From Notospermus geniculatus (lineage: Eukaryota > Nemertea > Pilidiophora > Heteronemertea > Lineidae), in the NCBI GenBank assembly GCA_002633025.1, contig NMRB01000851.1, positions 63,834 to 127,833 of the forward strand: a stretch of DNA of 64,000 nt. The letters are read 5' to 3'. A program made the translations under genes and the position numbers. Positions 12,877-24,960 of the stretch are shown here, piece after piece. The notes under the pieces were generated by a model. That model worked only from the letters and a program-made list of their open reading frames with translations. It was not told where the DNA came from and searched no databases. Numbering within the stretch: position 1 is the stretch's first letter; every line of letters starts with the position of its first letter.

Positions 12877-13946
12877 ATGATTAATGTTTTGATAATGCAT
12901 TGTGAATCGATGAATCAGTCTTGCGAACAAATCCCTTGGATGATGTTACCCTGCGACGGCATCGATCATATGAGATTGACACGGAATGCATATCACGATA
13001 TTCTCTTATTTCCTGTGTAAGGAATGCGCTGTGTAAGTCTATTCACAAGTACGTGTCCTAGACTATATTACATAGTTCATCAATATCTTTGCATGATTAT
13101 GATATAATCTACATTCCAGAGAGTACCTTTCAGAATACCAGAAGTTCATTGGGTCATATGAATAAAGACTAGCAAATGCTTTTACTTGAATTTTTCAATA
13201 CAAATGCACTATGCAATGCTGTACAAATCTGAAGTAAAAGCATTTGCTTGTCTTCATTCATATGACCCACTGTCTTCAAGGGAAGAAATTCTCGCAGAGC
13301 AAAATGAAGCAACTAGATTCAGCCCACCATGTCATTTCAATTATCAGGGATCTTATACCCCTGGTTGCACCTGCGGTGGAATCCCTCGTTCATTCTATCA
13401 GGAGCAATATNATGATTAATGTTTTGATAATGCATTGTGAATCAATGAATCAGTCTTGCGAACAAATCCCTTGGATGATGTTACTCTGCGACGGCATCGA
13501 TCATATGAGATTGACATGGAATGCATATCACGATATTCTCTTGTTTCCTGTGTAAGGAATGCGCTGTGTAAGTCTATGTCACAAGTACGTGTCCTAGACT
13601 ATATTACATAGTTTATCAATATCTTTGCATGATTATGATATAATCTACATTCCAGAGAGTACCTTTCAGAATACCAGAAGTTCATTGGGTCATATGAATA
13701 AAGACTAGCAAATGCTTTTACTTGAATTTTTCAATACAAATGCACTATGCAATGCTGTACAAATCTGAAGTAAAAGCATTTGCTTGTCTTCATTCATATG
13801 ACCCACTGTCTTCAAGGGAAGAAATTCTCGCAGAGCAAAATGAAGCAACTAGATTCAGCCCACCATGTCATTTCAATTATCAGGGATCTTATACCCCTGG
13901 TTGCACCTGCGGTGGAATCCCTCGTTCATTCTATCAGGAGCAATAT
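12877..13946. repeat. 534-bp direct duplication around a single N
   Basis: Copies 12877-13410 and 13412-13946 flank an N at 13411. They differ by a few substitutions and one 1-base insertion. The pair of similar open frames in this area comes from this duplication. Confidence 0.85.
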
Positions 13947-14411
13947 TGCTGGGAAGTTAATTCAAATACAGGAGGAAACCAGAGGCCCGAAGCCCCTACA
14001 AGTGAACAGAGCTTAAGAACATTCTGGAGTCTGTTGGCTGTCACATAACACCAATATTAAAATAGCATTAATTTTTTTCGAGGAAATCTCTGTCGTCATT
14101 CTGTGCACGTTGCTAACCTACAAAGTGCATTAGCATAAGTGATCCATTGTCATCTTTTCCTCTCATCCATTATGTATATTTTACTTGCCTGTATATTCAT
14201 GAAACAAACTATCGATTCTCGTGCGTGCAAGGCTGGTGTCTAAGGCCTGCTGCTACCATGACATCGGAAAGTTATGGGACCATCTCAGCAGTTACTTGAA
14301 GCTTTATGGATCACTGGAGTGATTAAGGCTGAGATCATTGGTGCTCTGTCTCAGGCCAGCTGATCCTTACCACTCCACCATCTGAGACCAGCCTGTCAAT
14401 CCTGGTGCTCC

Positions 14412-14632
14412 ATCTCAGACCAGCCTCTCGATCCTTGGTGCCACATCTCAGACCAGCCTCTCGATCCTTGGTGCCACATCTCAGACCAGCCTCTCCATCC
14501 TTGGTGCCACATCTCAGACCAGCCTCTCGATCCTCGGTGCCACATCTCAGACCAGCCTCTCGATCCTTGGTACTCCATCTCAGACCAGCCGATCATTGGC
14601 GTTCCATCTCAGACCAGTCAATCCTCCCAGAC
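14412..14632. repeat. Minisatellite, 33-bp unit
   Basis: About six units of ctcagaccagcctctcgatc followed by cttggtgccacat. Because 33 is divisible by 3, both strands show open repeated frames, which are not genes. Confidence 0.85.
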
Positions 14633-16573
14633 AACCTGATCCTCGGGGAAATAACAAGATTGGTTCCAACAAACTTTCCTCTGTCCACCCACCCACATTC
14701 TTCTCTAGTGTACAATCCCATATAAACAACAACCACTATGCAGCATCCCATCCAATGTGAGCCTTATATCACCACGGTAATCCTTTCAATCAGAGTCGTG
14801 GATCTCCCGACAGTGTGATTATTTTCCATCTGGGTGATCACGGCTATTTAAGAGGTATCATTCGTAGCCAATGCTCGTGTCACTGGTTGCTGATGAATCT
14901 TGGGTTGCTGTCTGCACTGGATTAGAAAAGATGCTGGGTTTTGTGGTCTGTTCTGTTATTTTCAGTTACATCGTAACACGGACTGACGGATGGATACATA
15001 CTTAGGTTCACAATTAGTTGTAATTGCTAGGGTAGCACCATAATGAGCAGAGCTAATTTCCCACTCACAGCCAAGTAAGATGATTGATGATCTCAAAATT
15101 GACTCAAGAGACTCTCGTCTCTAATCTGCTAACAACATGCTCCTCAACGCTGATTGTGCATAAGTCTGTATGCATTTTAAAAAGATCTGTCACTTGCTTA
15201 AGACATGGATGAGTCCCTCTTCACTGCTCGTCCTCCTCCAGGCAATTCTCACGTTTCAAGGTGAAAAGGCATTCTGCGGTTGTTGACTGAGTGTCCTTGA
15301 AATTTCAAGGAGAATCGGGTCTCCAACATCAGGGGATGAAATTGTGTCATATGATATCTTCTTTCTGACTTGTTGATGGAGGTGTTACGGCTTAAGGGAT
15401 TAGCAACCTTGAGCATCTGTTACACCTTGGGGACCGTATCCTAACATCCCTGGCAACGTATCTTGTGCTTGTTATGGATCTTTGGTTGCAGTCGCTAAGA
15501 TACTGTTCTGATCATGTTGCTCTGCCTCCAGCAGAGAAAATATTTTGCATCCATGCTTTGAAATGGTCATGTTCCGTTCCCATTCTGTTGAATACAAGAA
15601 TTTCCAGCTGCCTTTCTTTTTCTTGCCTATATTGCTTCCTGTTGGTGTCAAATATAGCTGGAGCTTTTGGGATATCGCTCATTCATCCAATACGTTTTCC
15701 AGCCAAGTGTTCTCATAATTGCGTCTGGTCTCTTCATTAGCAGTAGACCGTTCAGTATTATGGATGTTTTTTCCTCACATGATATGAATAATGCCCTGGT
15801 GCGTTTCAGTTCGTTCTGCCCCGGTACATTTTTCTCCCGTCTTTATGGATATTGTCATGAGAACTTCATTTCCTGTTCAAACAAACAGAGCTTGGGTACA
15901 AATCGATAAGTCTTTGTCCAGAGGGGGAACACCAAAGTACATTTCAGTGGAGAACGTTGGCTTGTGATGTTTAGAAGCAGATTACCAACTGGACCGCAAG
16001 ATCTTGGGTGCTGTCTGCCGCTTCGTCTTGGAGCTGACTGAAAGATCTCCCTCGTTGATCATGTCCTGATGATGTAAAATTGCCAGTAAGTTCCATTTCA
16101 TGAAGAATCCTGTAGGGTTGGTACAATGGCGACAAATACCAGTGAAGAGATGTCTGGTTCCATAGACACCTTCCCAGGAAGCCTTGCAAGAGCTTCTTTA
16201 AAGAAGGTTTGAATAGCCACTAAAGCAACAGACATGACTGATTCTACAAAAGTCGATTTCTGCATAATTTGCCATCAAGTCTTGTCGGTTTTCAGAATGT
16301 GAATTGATCTGTGATGTTGAGCAGGTATTTCTGCTCGACTGGAGAGTGTGCATAATCTGGCCACAAATAATTCTAGTGGCTGTTTGAATGGGCAGCTGTG
16401 TCAGGCGATCTTGTTTTCTCGTCTACGCCTCGTCACAGTTGCTGGCTGTGATTGACCAATCTCATCAACAGGGTAGCAATTTGTGGTTCAGCCCCTCAGT
16501 GGATCAAAGGCAGGAGTATCTACAGCCATAAGAAGTCAATGTGATTTTGTAGGGAAGTTGGACTTGCGTTTTT

Positions 16574-16660
16574 CCACAGCATGGCTTTGGTCTCGCTCAT
16601 CTTCATGCACTCTGGTGGTGGGAGCGTATGAAGAGGAGCTAGACCAAAGCCATGCCATGG
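16574..16660. repeat. Hairpin in duplication unit A
   Basis: The arms around catggctttggtctcgctca and its complement (agaccaaagccatg) face each other. The counterpart in unit B is 20421-20505. Confidence 0.55.
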
Positions 16661-18372
16661 AAGGAAGGACCCTTGGCTTGCTTCACTGAATGTATGTTTA
16701 GGTGGTCCTACTCCTAGAATGTTTTCATGGGAGTGATCAAGAGGATGATGATGACGATGAGCATTTATCGATCTGACTACTCCTGAGTAGATTCTACTTC
16801 ATCATGAAATGTCAGCATGATTGAGCTGCCATTTCCACTTCTCTTCCTAGTTTTTTAACAGTTATTGATTGAATCACGAACTCAGGATCAGTAGCTCCAT
16901 ATACTAGTATTAGAATCTGGCAACTCACAAAGCCAAGGATGTTGTGAGACCTTGCTGTCAAAGGGAGTCCCTGTCTACTTCGATGAAGTCACACAGGGTG
17001 TTCTAACCTTTCTACCTCAAAGCGACCTCGAGGGTTTCAGTTGAAGAACTTTGTGAAGCTATCTAATTGATCCTCGATCTTCATTAGCTACCTACAGCGT
17101 TGGTCTCTGTCAAAAAAGTCGATTTGATTTAATGGAATGAACTGTGGTTTTGTAGCAAAACCACCTGTTTGCCTTTGGCAGTAGGTATCCCGTTCAACTA
17201 GTCCACTGACTTCAGGTCTGAGTCAGGTATGGAGTGCTTCAATCAATTACTGTTCTTATCCTATTTTGCCGATTCGTTCTATGAAGTGAAATGGCCTGTC
17301 GTTCCTTGTCAAAGTTTCATCCATATCTGTAGATATTAGATCAACAGAAATGTGCCAAATGGATGTTCCATGTAGCGTACAAGATTATATTGAGTCACGT
17401 AAGAGACTAAAAGTGCAGGTGAAGGCCTGCTGCTAGCGGAGTGCTTGACATCCCAATCACATTCGTATTGGGTGAGTGGTATAGATCAAGGATGCTGCCT
17501 TCAGATTGCAGCGTGCTGAAGTTAGCTGATTGCCAGTTTTGGCAAGTGCTACAAGTATAAACCTCTTGAGAATGCAAGTTCAAGACCAATTTCGAACCAC
17601 TTCCCCTCGTGATCCTGAGTTCATCAGAGGTGCTCCCTCTCCTACATCTGCGAGTCTGAGCTGGTGATGTGGCTGGATGAGTGTTCACTCCCCTGCTAGG
17701 AACCCTTGGCAACCTAAAGATGACAAGTCCTCTCACGTGACGATACAAAACACGCAATTCTTTCTACATAATTGATAGATTCTCCCCAGTTTCTGCCCAG
17801 GTTATCAATTCTGAATGTCGGTAACTCTCTATGTCTATAATTGATTGGAAATATCCGTCTGGCATCATCACCCCAAACCAATCACCGCCACAATACAACA
17901 ACCACTATGCAGCATCCCATCCAATGTGAGCCTTATATCACCACGGTAATCCTTTCAATCAGAGTCGTGGATCTCCCGACAGTGTGATTATTTTCCATCT
18001 GGGTGATCACGGCTATTTAAGAGGTATCATTTGTAGCCAATGCTCGTGTCACTGGTTGCTGATGAATCTTGGGTTGCTGTCTGCACTGGATTAGAAAAGA
18101 TGCTGGGTTTTGTGGTCTGTTCTGTTATTTTCGGGTGTACATTGTAACACGGACTGACGGATGGATACATACTTAGGTTCACAATTAGTTGTAATTGCTA
18201 GGGTAGCACCATAATGAGCGGAGCTAATTTCCCACTCACAGCCAAGTAAGATGATTGATGATCTCAAAATTGACTCAAGAGACTCTCGTCTCTAATCTGC
18301 TAACAACATTCTCCTCAACGCTGATTGTGCATAAGTCTGTATGCATTTTAAAAAGATCTGTCACTTGCTTAA

Positions 18373-18636
18373 AGCCCCACAGTATTGAATTTTACGATAT
18401 TTTCAAAACGTTAGGAGAGTGCACATACAGGTCCCATAGCCTCGTGAAGGTCCCCAAAATGCTTGCCTGATGCGCACTTCACAGAATCAAGGCCTAGTTT
18501 TCAGCACACATTGGAAAAAAACTGCAGGGAGAGCTCTAATGTATTCTGACAGAGCGTAGTACATTTTACACTACGCTGACGTCGAGCGAGAATCGCGGCG
18601 ATGATTTGCGTTTTTCACATTCAATACAGTGGGGCT
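18373..18636. mobile_element. piggyBac-like MITE with TTAA target site
   Basis: The 264-bp element has terminal inverted repeats agccccacagtattgaa / ttcaatacagtggggct (one mismatch) and a TTAA on each side (18369-18372, 18637-18640). The matching place in unit A (15198-15201) has a single TTAA and no insert, so the boundaries are exact. Confidence 0.88.
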
Positions 18637-20420
18637 TTAAGACATGGATGAGTCCCTCTCCACTGCTCGTCCTCCTCCAGGCAGTTCTCACGTTTCAAGG
18701 TGAAAAGGCATTCTGCGGTTGTTGACTGAGTGTCCTTGAAATTTCAAGGAGAATAATCATTCGTAGCCAATGCTCGTGTCACTGGTTGCTGATGAATCTT
18801 GGGTTGCTGTCTGCACTGGATTAGAAAAGATGCTGGGTTTTGTGGTCGGTCCTGTTATTTTCAGTTACATCGTAACACAGACTGACGGATGGATACATAC
18901 TTAGGTTCACAATTAGTTGTAATTGCTAGGGTAGCACCGTAATGAGCAGAGCTAATTTCCCACTCGCAGCCAAGTAAGATGATTGATGATCTCAAAATTG
19001 ACTCAAGAGACTCAAGTCTCTAATCTGCTAACAACATTCTCCTCAACGCTGATTGTGCATAAGTCGGTTTGCATTTTAAAAGGATCTGTCACCTCCATGG
19101 ATGAGTCCCTCTTCACTGCTCCTCCTCCTCCAGGCAGTTCTCACATTTCAAGGTGAAAAGGCATTCTGCGGTTGTTGACTGAGTGTTGTCCTTGAAATTT
19201 CAAGGAGAATCGGGTCTCCAACATCAGCGGATGAAATTGTGTCATACGATATCTTCTTTCTGACTTGTTGATGGAGGTGTTACGGCTTAAGGGATTAGCA
19301 ACCTTGAGTATCTGTTATACCTTGGGGACCGTATCCTAACATCCCTGGCAACGTATCTAGTACTAGTAGTGAATTGGATCTTTGGTTGCAGTCGCTAAGA
19401 TACTGTTCTGATCATGTTGCTCTGCCTCCAGCAGAGAAAATATTTTGCATCCATGCTTTGAAATGGTCATGTTCCGTTCCCATTCTGTTGAATACAACAA
19501 TTTCCAGCTGCCTTTCTCTTTCTTGCCTATATTGCTTCCTGTTGGTGTCAAATATAGCTGGAGCTTTTGGGATATCGCTCATTCATCCAATACGTTTTCC
19601 AGCCAAGTGTTCTCATAATTACGTCTGGTCTCTTCATTAGCAGTAGACCGTTCAGTATTATGGATGTTTTTTCCTCACATCATATGAATAATGCCCTGGT
19701 GCATTTCAGTTCGTTCTGCCCCGGTACATTTTCTCCCGTCTTTATGGATATTGTCATGAGAACTTCATTTCCTGTTCAAACAAACAGAGCTTGGGTACAA
19801 ATCGATAAGTCTTTGTCCAGAGGGGGAACACCAAAGTACATTTCAGTTGAGAACATTGGCTTGTGATGTTTAGAAACACATTACTAACTGGACCGCAAGA
19901 TCTTGGGTGCTGTCTGCTTTCGTTTTGGAGCTGACTGAAAGATCTCCCTCGTTGATCACGTCCTGATGATGACAAATACCAGTGAAGAGATGTCTGGTTC
20001 CATAGACACACCATCCTGGAAGCCTTGCAAGAGCTTCTTTTAAAGAAGGTTTGAATAGCCACTAAAGCAACAGACATGACTGATTCTACAAAAGTCGATT
20101 TCTGCATAATTTGCCATCAAGTCTTGTCGGTTTTCAGAATGTGAATTGATCTGTGATGTTGAGCAGGTATTTCCGCTAGACTGGAGAGTGTGCATAATCT
20201 GGCCACAAATAATTCTAGTGGCTGTTGAACGAGCAGAGTTGTCGGGCGATCTTGTTTTCTCGTCTACGCCTTGTCACAGTTGCTGGCTGTGATTGACCAA
20301 TCTCATCAACAGGGTGCAATTTGTGGTTCGGCCCCTCAGTGGATCAAAGGCAGGAGTATTTACAGCCACAGATATAGAAGTCAATGTGATTTTGTAGGGA
20401 AGTTGGACTTTGCATTTTCG

Positions 20421-20505
20421 CACAGCAAGGCTTTTGGTCTTGCTCGTCTTCATACACTCCGTGGTGGGAGCATATGAAGAGGACCGAGACCAAAGCCGTG
20501 CTGTG
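20421..20505. repeat. Hairpin in duplication unit B
   Basis: This is the counterpart of 16574-16660. Some bases in the arms differ between the copies, yet pairing is largely kept. Confidence 0.5.
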
Positions 20506-22980
20506 GAAGGGTGGACCCTTGGCTTGCTTCACTGAATGTTAGTTTAGGCGGCCGTAGAATGTTTTCATGGGAGTGATCAAGAGGATGATGACGATGAGCG
20601 TTTATCGATCTGACTACTCCTGAGTAGATTCTACTTCATCATGAAATGTCAGCTTGATTGAGCTGCCATTTCCACTTCTCTTCCTGGTTTTTTAACAGTT
20701 ATTGATTGAATCACAAACTCAGGATCAGTAGCTCCATACTAGTATTAGAATCTGGCAACTCACAAAACCAAGGATGTTGTGAGACCTTGCTGTCAAAGGG
20801 AGTCCCTGTCTATTTCGATGAAGTCACACAGGGTGTTCTAACCTTTCTACCTCAAAGCGACCTCGAGGGTTTCAGTTGAAGAACTTTTGTGAAGCCATCT
20901 AATTGATCCTCGATCATCATTAGCTACCTACAGCGTTGGTCTCTGTCAAAAAAGTCGATTCGATTTAATGGAATGAACTGTGGTTTTGTAGCAAAACCAC
21001 CTGTTTGCCTTTGGCAGTAGGTATCCCGTTCAACTAGTCCACTGACTTCAGGTCTGAGTCAGGTATGGAGTGCTTCAATCAATTACTGTTCTTATCCTAT
21101 TTTGCCGATTCGTTCTATGAAGTGAAATGGCCTGTCGTTGCTTGTCAAAGTTTCATCCATATCTGTAGATATTAGATCAAGAGAAATGTGCCAAATGGAT
21201 GTTCCATGTAGCGTACAAGATTATATTGAGTCACGTAAGAGACTAAAAGTGCAGGTGAAGGCCTGCTGCTAGCGGAGAGTTGACATCCCCATCGCATTAG
21301 TATTGCGTGAGTGGTAGAGATCAAGGAGGCTGCCTTCAGATTGCAGCGTGCTGAAGTTAGCTGATTGCCAGTTCTGGCAAGTGCTACAAGTATAAACCTC
21401 TTGAGAATGCAAGTTCAAGACCAATTTCGAACCACTTCCCCTCGTGATCCTGAGTTCATCAGAGGTGCTCCCTCTCCTACATCTGTGAACATCTGTGAGT
21501 CTGAGCTGGTGAAGTGTCTAAACCCCAGCGGTGCTGTGGCTGGATGAGTGTTCACTCCCCTGCTAGGAACCCTTGGCAACCTAAAGATGACAAGTCCTCT
21601 CACGTGACGATACAAAACACGTAATTCTTTCTACATAATTGATAGATTCTCCCCAGTTTCTGCCCAGGTTATCAATTCTGAATGTCGGTAACTCTCTCTG
21701 TCTATAATTGATTGGAAATATCCGTCTGGCATCATCACCCCAAACCAATCACCGCCACAATTAATCTTGATCTTGGTGCACATTCCCTATGTACACATGA
21801 CAGACGATGACCATATATCTTTTGCCAATATTGTTCATGAGAATGTTTGGATAGATGTGATGATGGATGGACCATAAACTGACATATTGGTCCTACTGCC
21901 TACCAGAGAGTGTCCTCTTGCGAATCAGTCCATTCGATTGGACAAAATGTCCATGATGTTGTCGCAAGTAAATTGTCACTGCACAATTTATCACATCAGG
22001 TCAAGCACTCAAAAAGGACTGCTGTGGTTTATAGCAACGGCCCCTGCCTCTATCACTATATCAAATCAGATTACCAGAATCGAGGATTGTACCCTGGATC
22101 TCAGGTCACTGAGAACCCTAGCACTGAACAAGTCCTCCTGAATTACCCTTGGTATTTAAAAAATCTGATCTCTTCAACATCAGCCCCTGTAATCCTTTGT
22201 CAAGCCAACACAGTTTCATTGGCTATGATTGGCCACCAGGGCAGAAAATCTCATCTCGGGTTGTCTCTATGGGAATGCCTTTTTTCCCTCGTTTGTTCTG
22301 ATGTGCATGGCAGGCGGTGTATGGTGTACGCCAACGAGAATAACTCGAAGATACAGGGACAATCGTTATGTTTGATCTCTTCTTTTGTGTAGGAGTGGGT
22401 TGTATATATCGTCGTAATGGAGGTTAATGATGAGGTGTGTGTAGATGGTGTATTACCCGGAACGGAAGCCGTAACCCCTTGAACGTTTGCAGTGAGGATG
22501 ATGTATTTTAGTCAGTCCCTGGCATTGAAATCGAACTGTTTGATGATCAGTTCTTTCACCACTAATCGAAAGTATCAGCTACTTTCATTGGTTTACTTTC
22601 TAGAATCATTGAACGTCTTCTCTCTCCACATCATCTCTTCCCATCCTACATGTACCTCTGTGTTTAGTCCCGGTTATTGAGGTGGTAATGTAATTACCAA
22701 TGCAAATTACATCATATCGATCTTACCGATGGTGATGCCCTTACCCTTCTGAATTCTCCATGCTGTAGGTGTTAAGTAATTACAAGAACTGTGTTAATAT
22801 GCCTTTCACTCGTTCCCACAAGAGTAGAAGAAGAATTGGTATAAAATTCACATCTGCTTCAACATGTTCAACACACCCTGGAAAGGTGGCAAGCCAGGGA
22901 GATTCAAGCAGAGCACATTTGGCAGATGGATCTAGCTCAGTGGTGAGCGCTGTCGTCCCTTATTGCTGGTGAGAGGTTGT

Positions 22981-23112
22981 CAGGCGCAGACCCAAGGAGG
23001 GCGCACCCCTTTTAGCCAACAAATCGACCGTGAAATTCTGGAACTTGGCACAAATTTTGATGTTCCTAGCACAGGGCGCCCCCTCTTTTCCCAAATCCAG
23101 GATTCACCCCTG
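22981..23112. mobile_element. Diverged copy of the 33.3-kb GGCGGATCC-type MITE
   Basis: It starts caggcgcagacccaagg, contains agccaacaaatcgacc and ends ggattcacccctg. The internal order matches the better kept copy at 33257-33428. Confidence 0.6.
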
Positions 23113-24679
23113 GTGGTGGATTTGACAGTCTCTGGTGCTGATATGCCGATTGTGATGATGTGCAGATTATGGTTGCGAAGAAGCAGGTACCATGTGAGAC
23201 TTTTTCAATATCCTGCATTGGCTCACAAATCAAGAAGGCCAGTGTTGTGAATCCAAATTGCTTCCAATTCTGTGGCAACTGGGGTAATTGGCTGTAGCTT
23301 ACACACATTCAGTGAGAGCCAAATGAGGTCTACACAAACTCGAATGTTAAAATGAGGCTGATTCAAATGCACTTTCCGACCGAAGGAACTTCATTACTTG
23401 AACAAGAAATCAAATTGACGGCGGTGGCTTCTCAATCATTTCTGAGAAATGGACTCTGACTTGAAGAAAAAAGTGGATGTAATTTCACTGTGAATGTTCG
23501 TCGCTGTAATCTCTTAGAACAGTTCCCTTGATAAAATGTTGGCAAGATCATAAATCATGTCCTTGCAGCGCTCGTTTCAGAAAATCAATAGTTCGCAAGT
23601 GATGTGTTCTCAGTTGATTTTGTAATACTAGTCGGAAACATTGCTTTGGTAAACTGAGTAAATGGTTAGCTATTAGTTTGCTGCCGTCAGCAATGCCAAG
23701 ACAAGGAATCAAAGACTCGTAATTTCTAGCCCCTGTGGGTGTGGGTCAAGGTGAGCTTGGGCCCCTTGTTGTTAGCTGAGTGCATGACCCATGGGCCTCT
23801 TAACAGTCCTTGTCAGGAATTGGCTTTTGATTCAACGACACAACTACTGTACTTACTCTTGGAAGACACTTTTTCTACTTTTCTCAATAATAAGACCGAG
23901 AGATCTTTGTTTCAGCCAAGGATACTGACTTCATCTTTCATGAATCAACAAATGCCACCACTCCATAAAACTCCTCGTTAAACTCTTATTACCTTGTTAA
24001 GTGCAATGTATGATCTGTTTTGAACCACCAGATACATAAATCTAGACAGGTTGGGTGAAAAAGTTGTGTTTATCTCTTCAAGGTGTTGCCTTTCATCCAT
24101 TCATACAAAGTCTACTTTTCTTGCTTACAACGAACATGTAACCTTTTCTGACGGAGCCCCACACGCACAAGTAAATCTCTGTCTGGAGGCCTGGGATCTC
24201 TGACGATGTTTCCATTTGGAGTTGATTCTGATCCCGGTGATGTGGAGACGTAAACTGGATTGAACCCATTCCATCGTGGAGGGCTCCCCTTGCACAGACT
24301 CTACGCCAAGATAAACAACAATTGATGGTTTCAGTGTACCTTGTTTGTTGTCTTATGGTTCTTCAAATCGTTTGTTTACCTTCACAGCACAACTGAGGCT
24401 TGGGCGTAGAGGAAGTCGAATGTACCAATAAAATGTATTTTGAGAATACTCCCAATGATTTCTGGATTCCACGCGAGACTTCCTGTTATGTTCTGCAGTT
24501 CTGTTCTGTTGGACTCTCTCATCATCACTTGCCCATCTCTTGGCTTGCTCACAACATCTCCGCTTAATAGTGGCAGTTTGCAAGTTCCGTATTGTCAAGG
24601 GTATTGAGGGCCTGCGGTGTTGCCCTCTCTGTCACCAGTATTTCCGCCAGAGGGGGTACAGGGGGATATGTCTCCTTAA

Positions 24680-24960
24680 CATGTTCACTGCCGACGCCAT
24701 TTTCGAGGGTCCAGTGGTCCTTGCCAGGAATTTTTCAGACATTGCCTGTGCTATTGAATGTTACGTTATGTGGCACATCTGACCCCTTCTTTCACTGTGC
24801 CAAGAGACGTTACGTCCTTCGGCACTGGAGGAGGTCCTTTGCCATTGCCTATGATTTTATTTTGAATGGATAAATCAAGACCAAAGACGTACATATACGT
24901 CCCTGGCAAGGACCAAAGCAACCACTATGACGTAATTATACGTCCCCGGCAGTGAACGTG
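24680..24960. mobile_element. piggyBac-like MITE with TTAA duplication
   Basis: TTAA at 24676-24679 and 24961-24964 flank terminal inverted repeats catgttcactgccgacg / cgtccccggcagtgaacgtg. An inner inverted repeat (ggtccttgccagg near 24717 and cctggcaaggacc near 24902) supports a palindromic element of about 281 bp. No transposase. Confidence 0.75.

Larger units (their letters stand above)
14726..21761. repeat. ~7-kb tandem duplication (units A, B', B)
   Basis: Unit A is 14726-17894 (3169 bp). It is followed directly by B' (17895-18754), which repeats the start of A. Next comes B (from about 18755 to 21761), which restarts at the point matching 14857 and runs to the same end as A. The sub-block at 14857-15315 thus occurs three times. 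Copies differ by scattered substitutions and small indels, and B' carries a transposon absent from A. No gene is recognised inside; repeated open frames near 15465 and 19374 show no family match. Confidence 0.85.

Noticed and set aside
14396-14725. Open frames on both strands with repeated WSEMW / HLRPAS words
   Set aside because: They are produced by a 33-bp minisatellite whose length is a multiple of three.
15465-15740. 91-codon frame repeated at 19374-19640
   Set aside because: The repeat comes from the 3.2-kb tandem duplication; no family match and the frame is not bounded by splice sites.
21910-22392. 160-codon open frame
   Set aside because: No recognisable domain, no splice context that fits the gene, and an overlapping frame of similar quality; probably chance.
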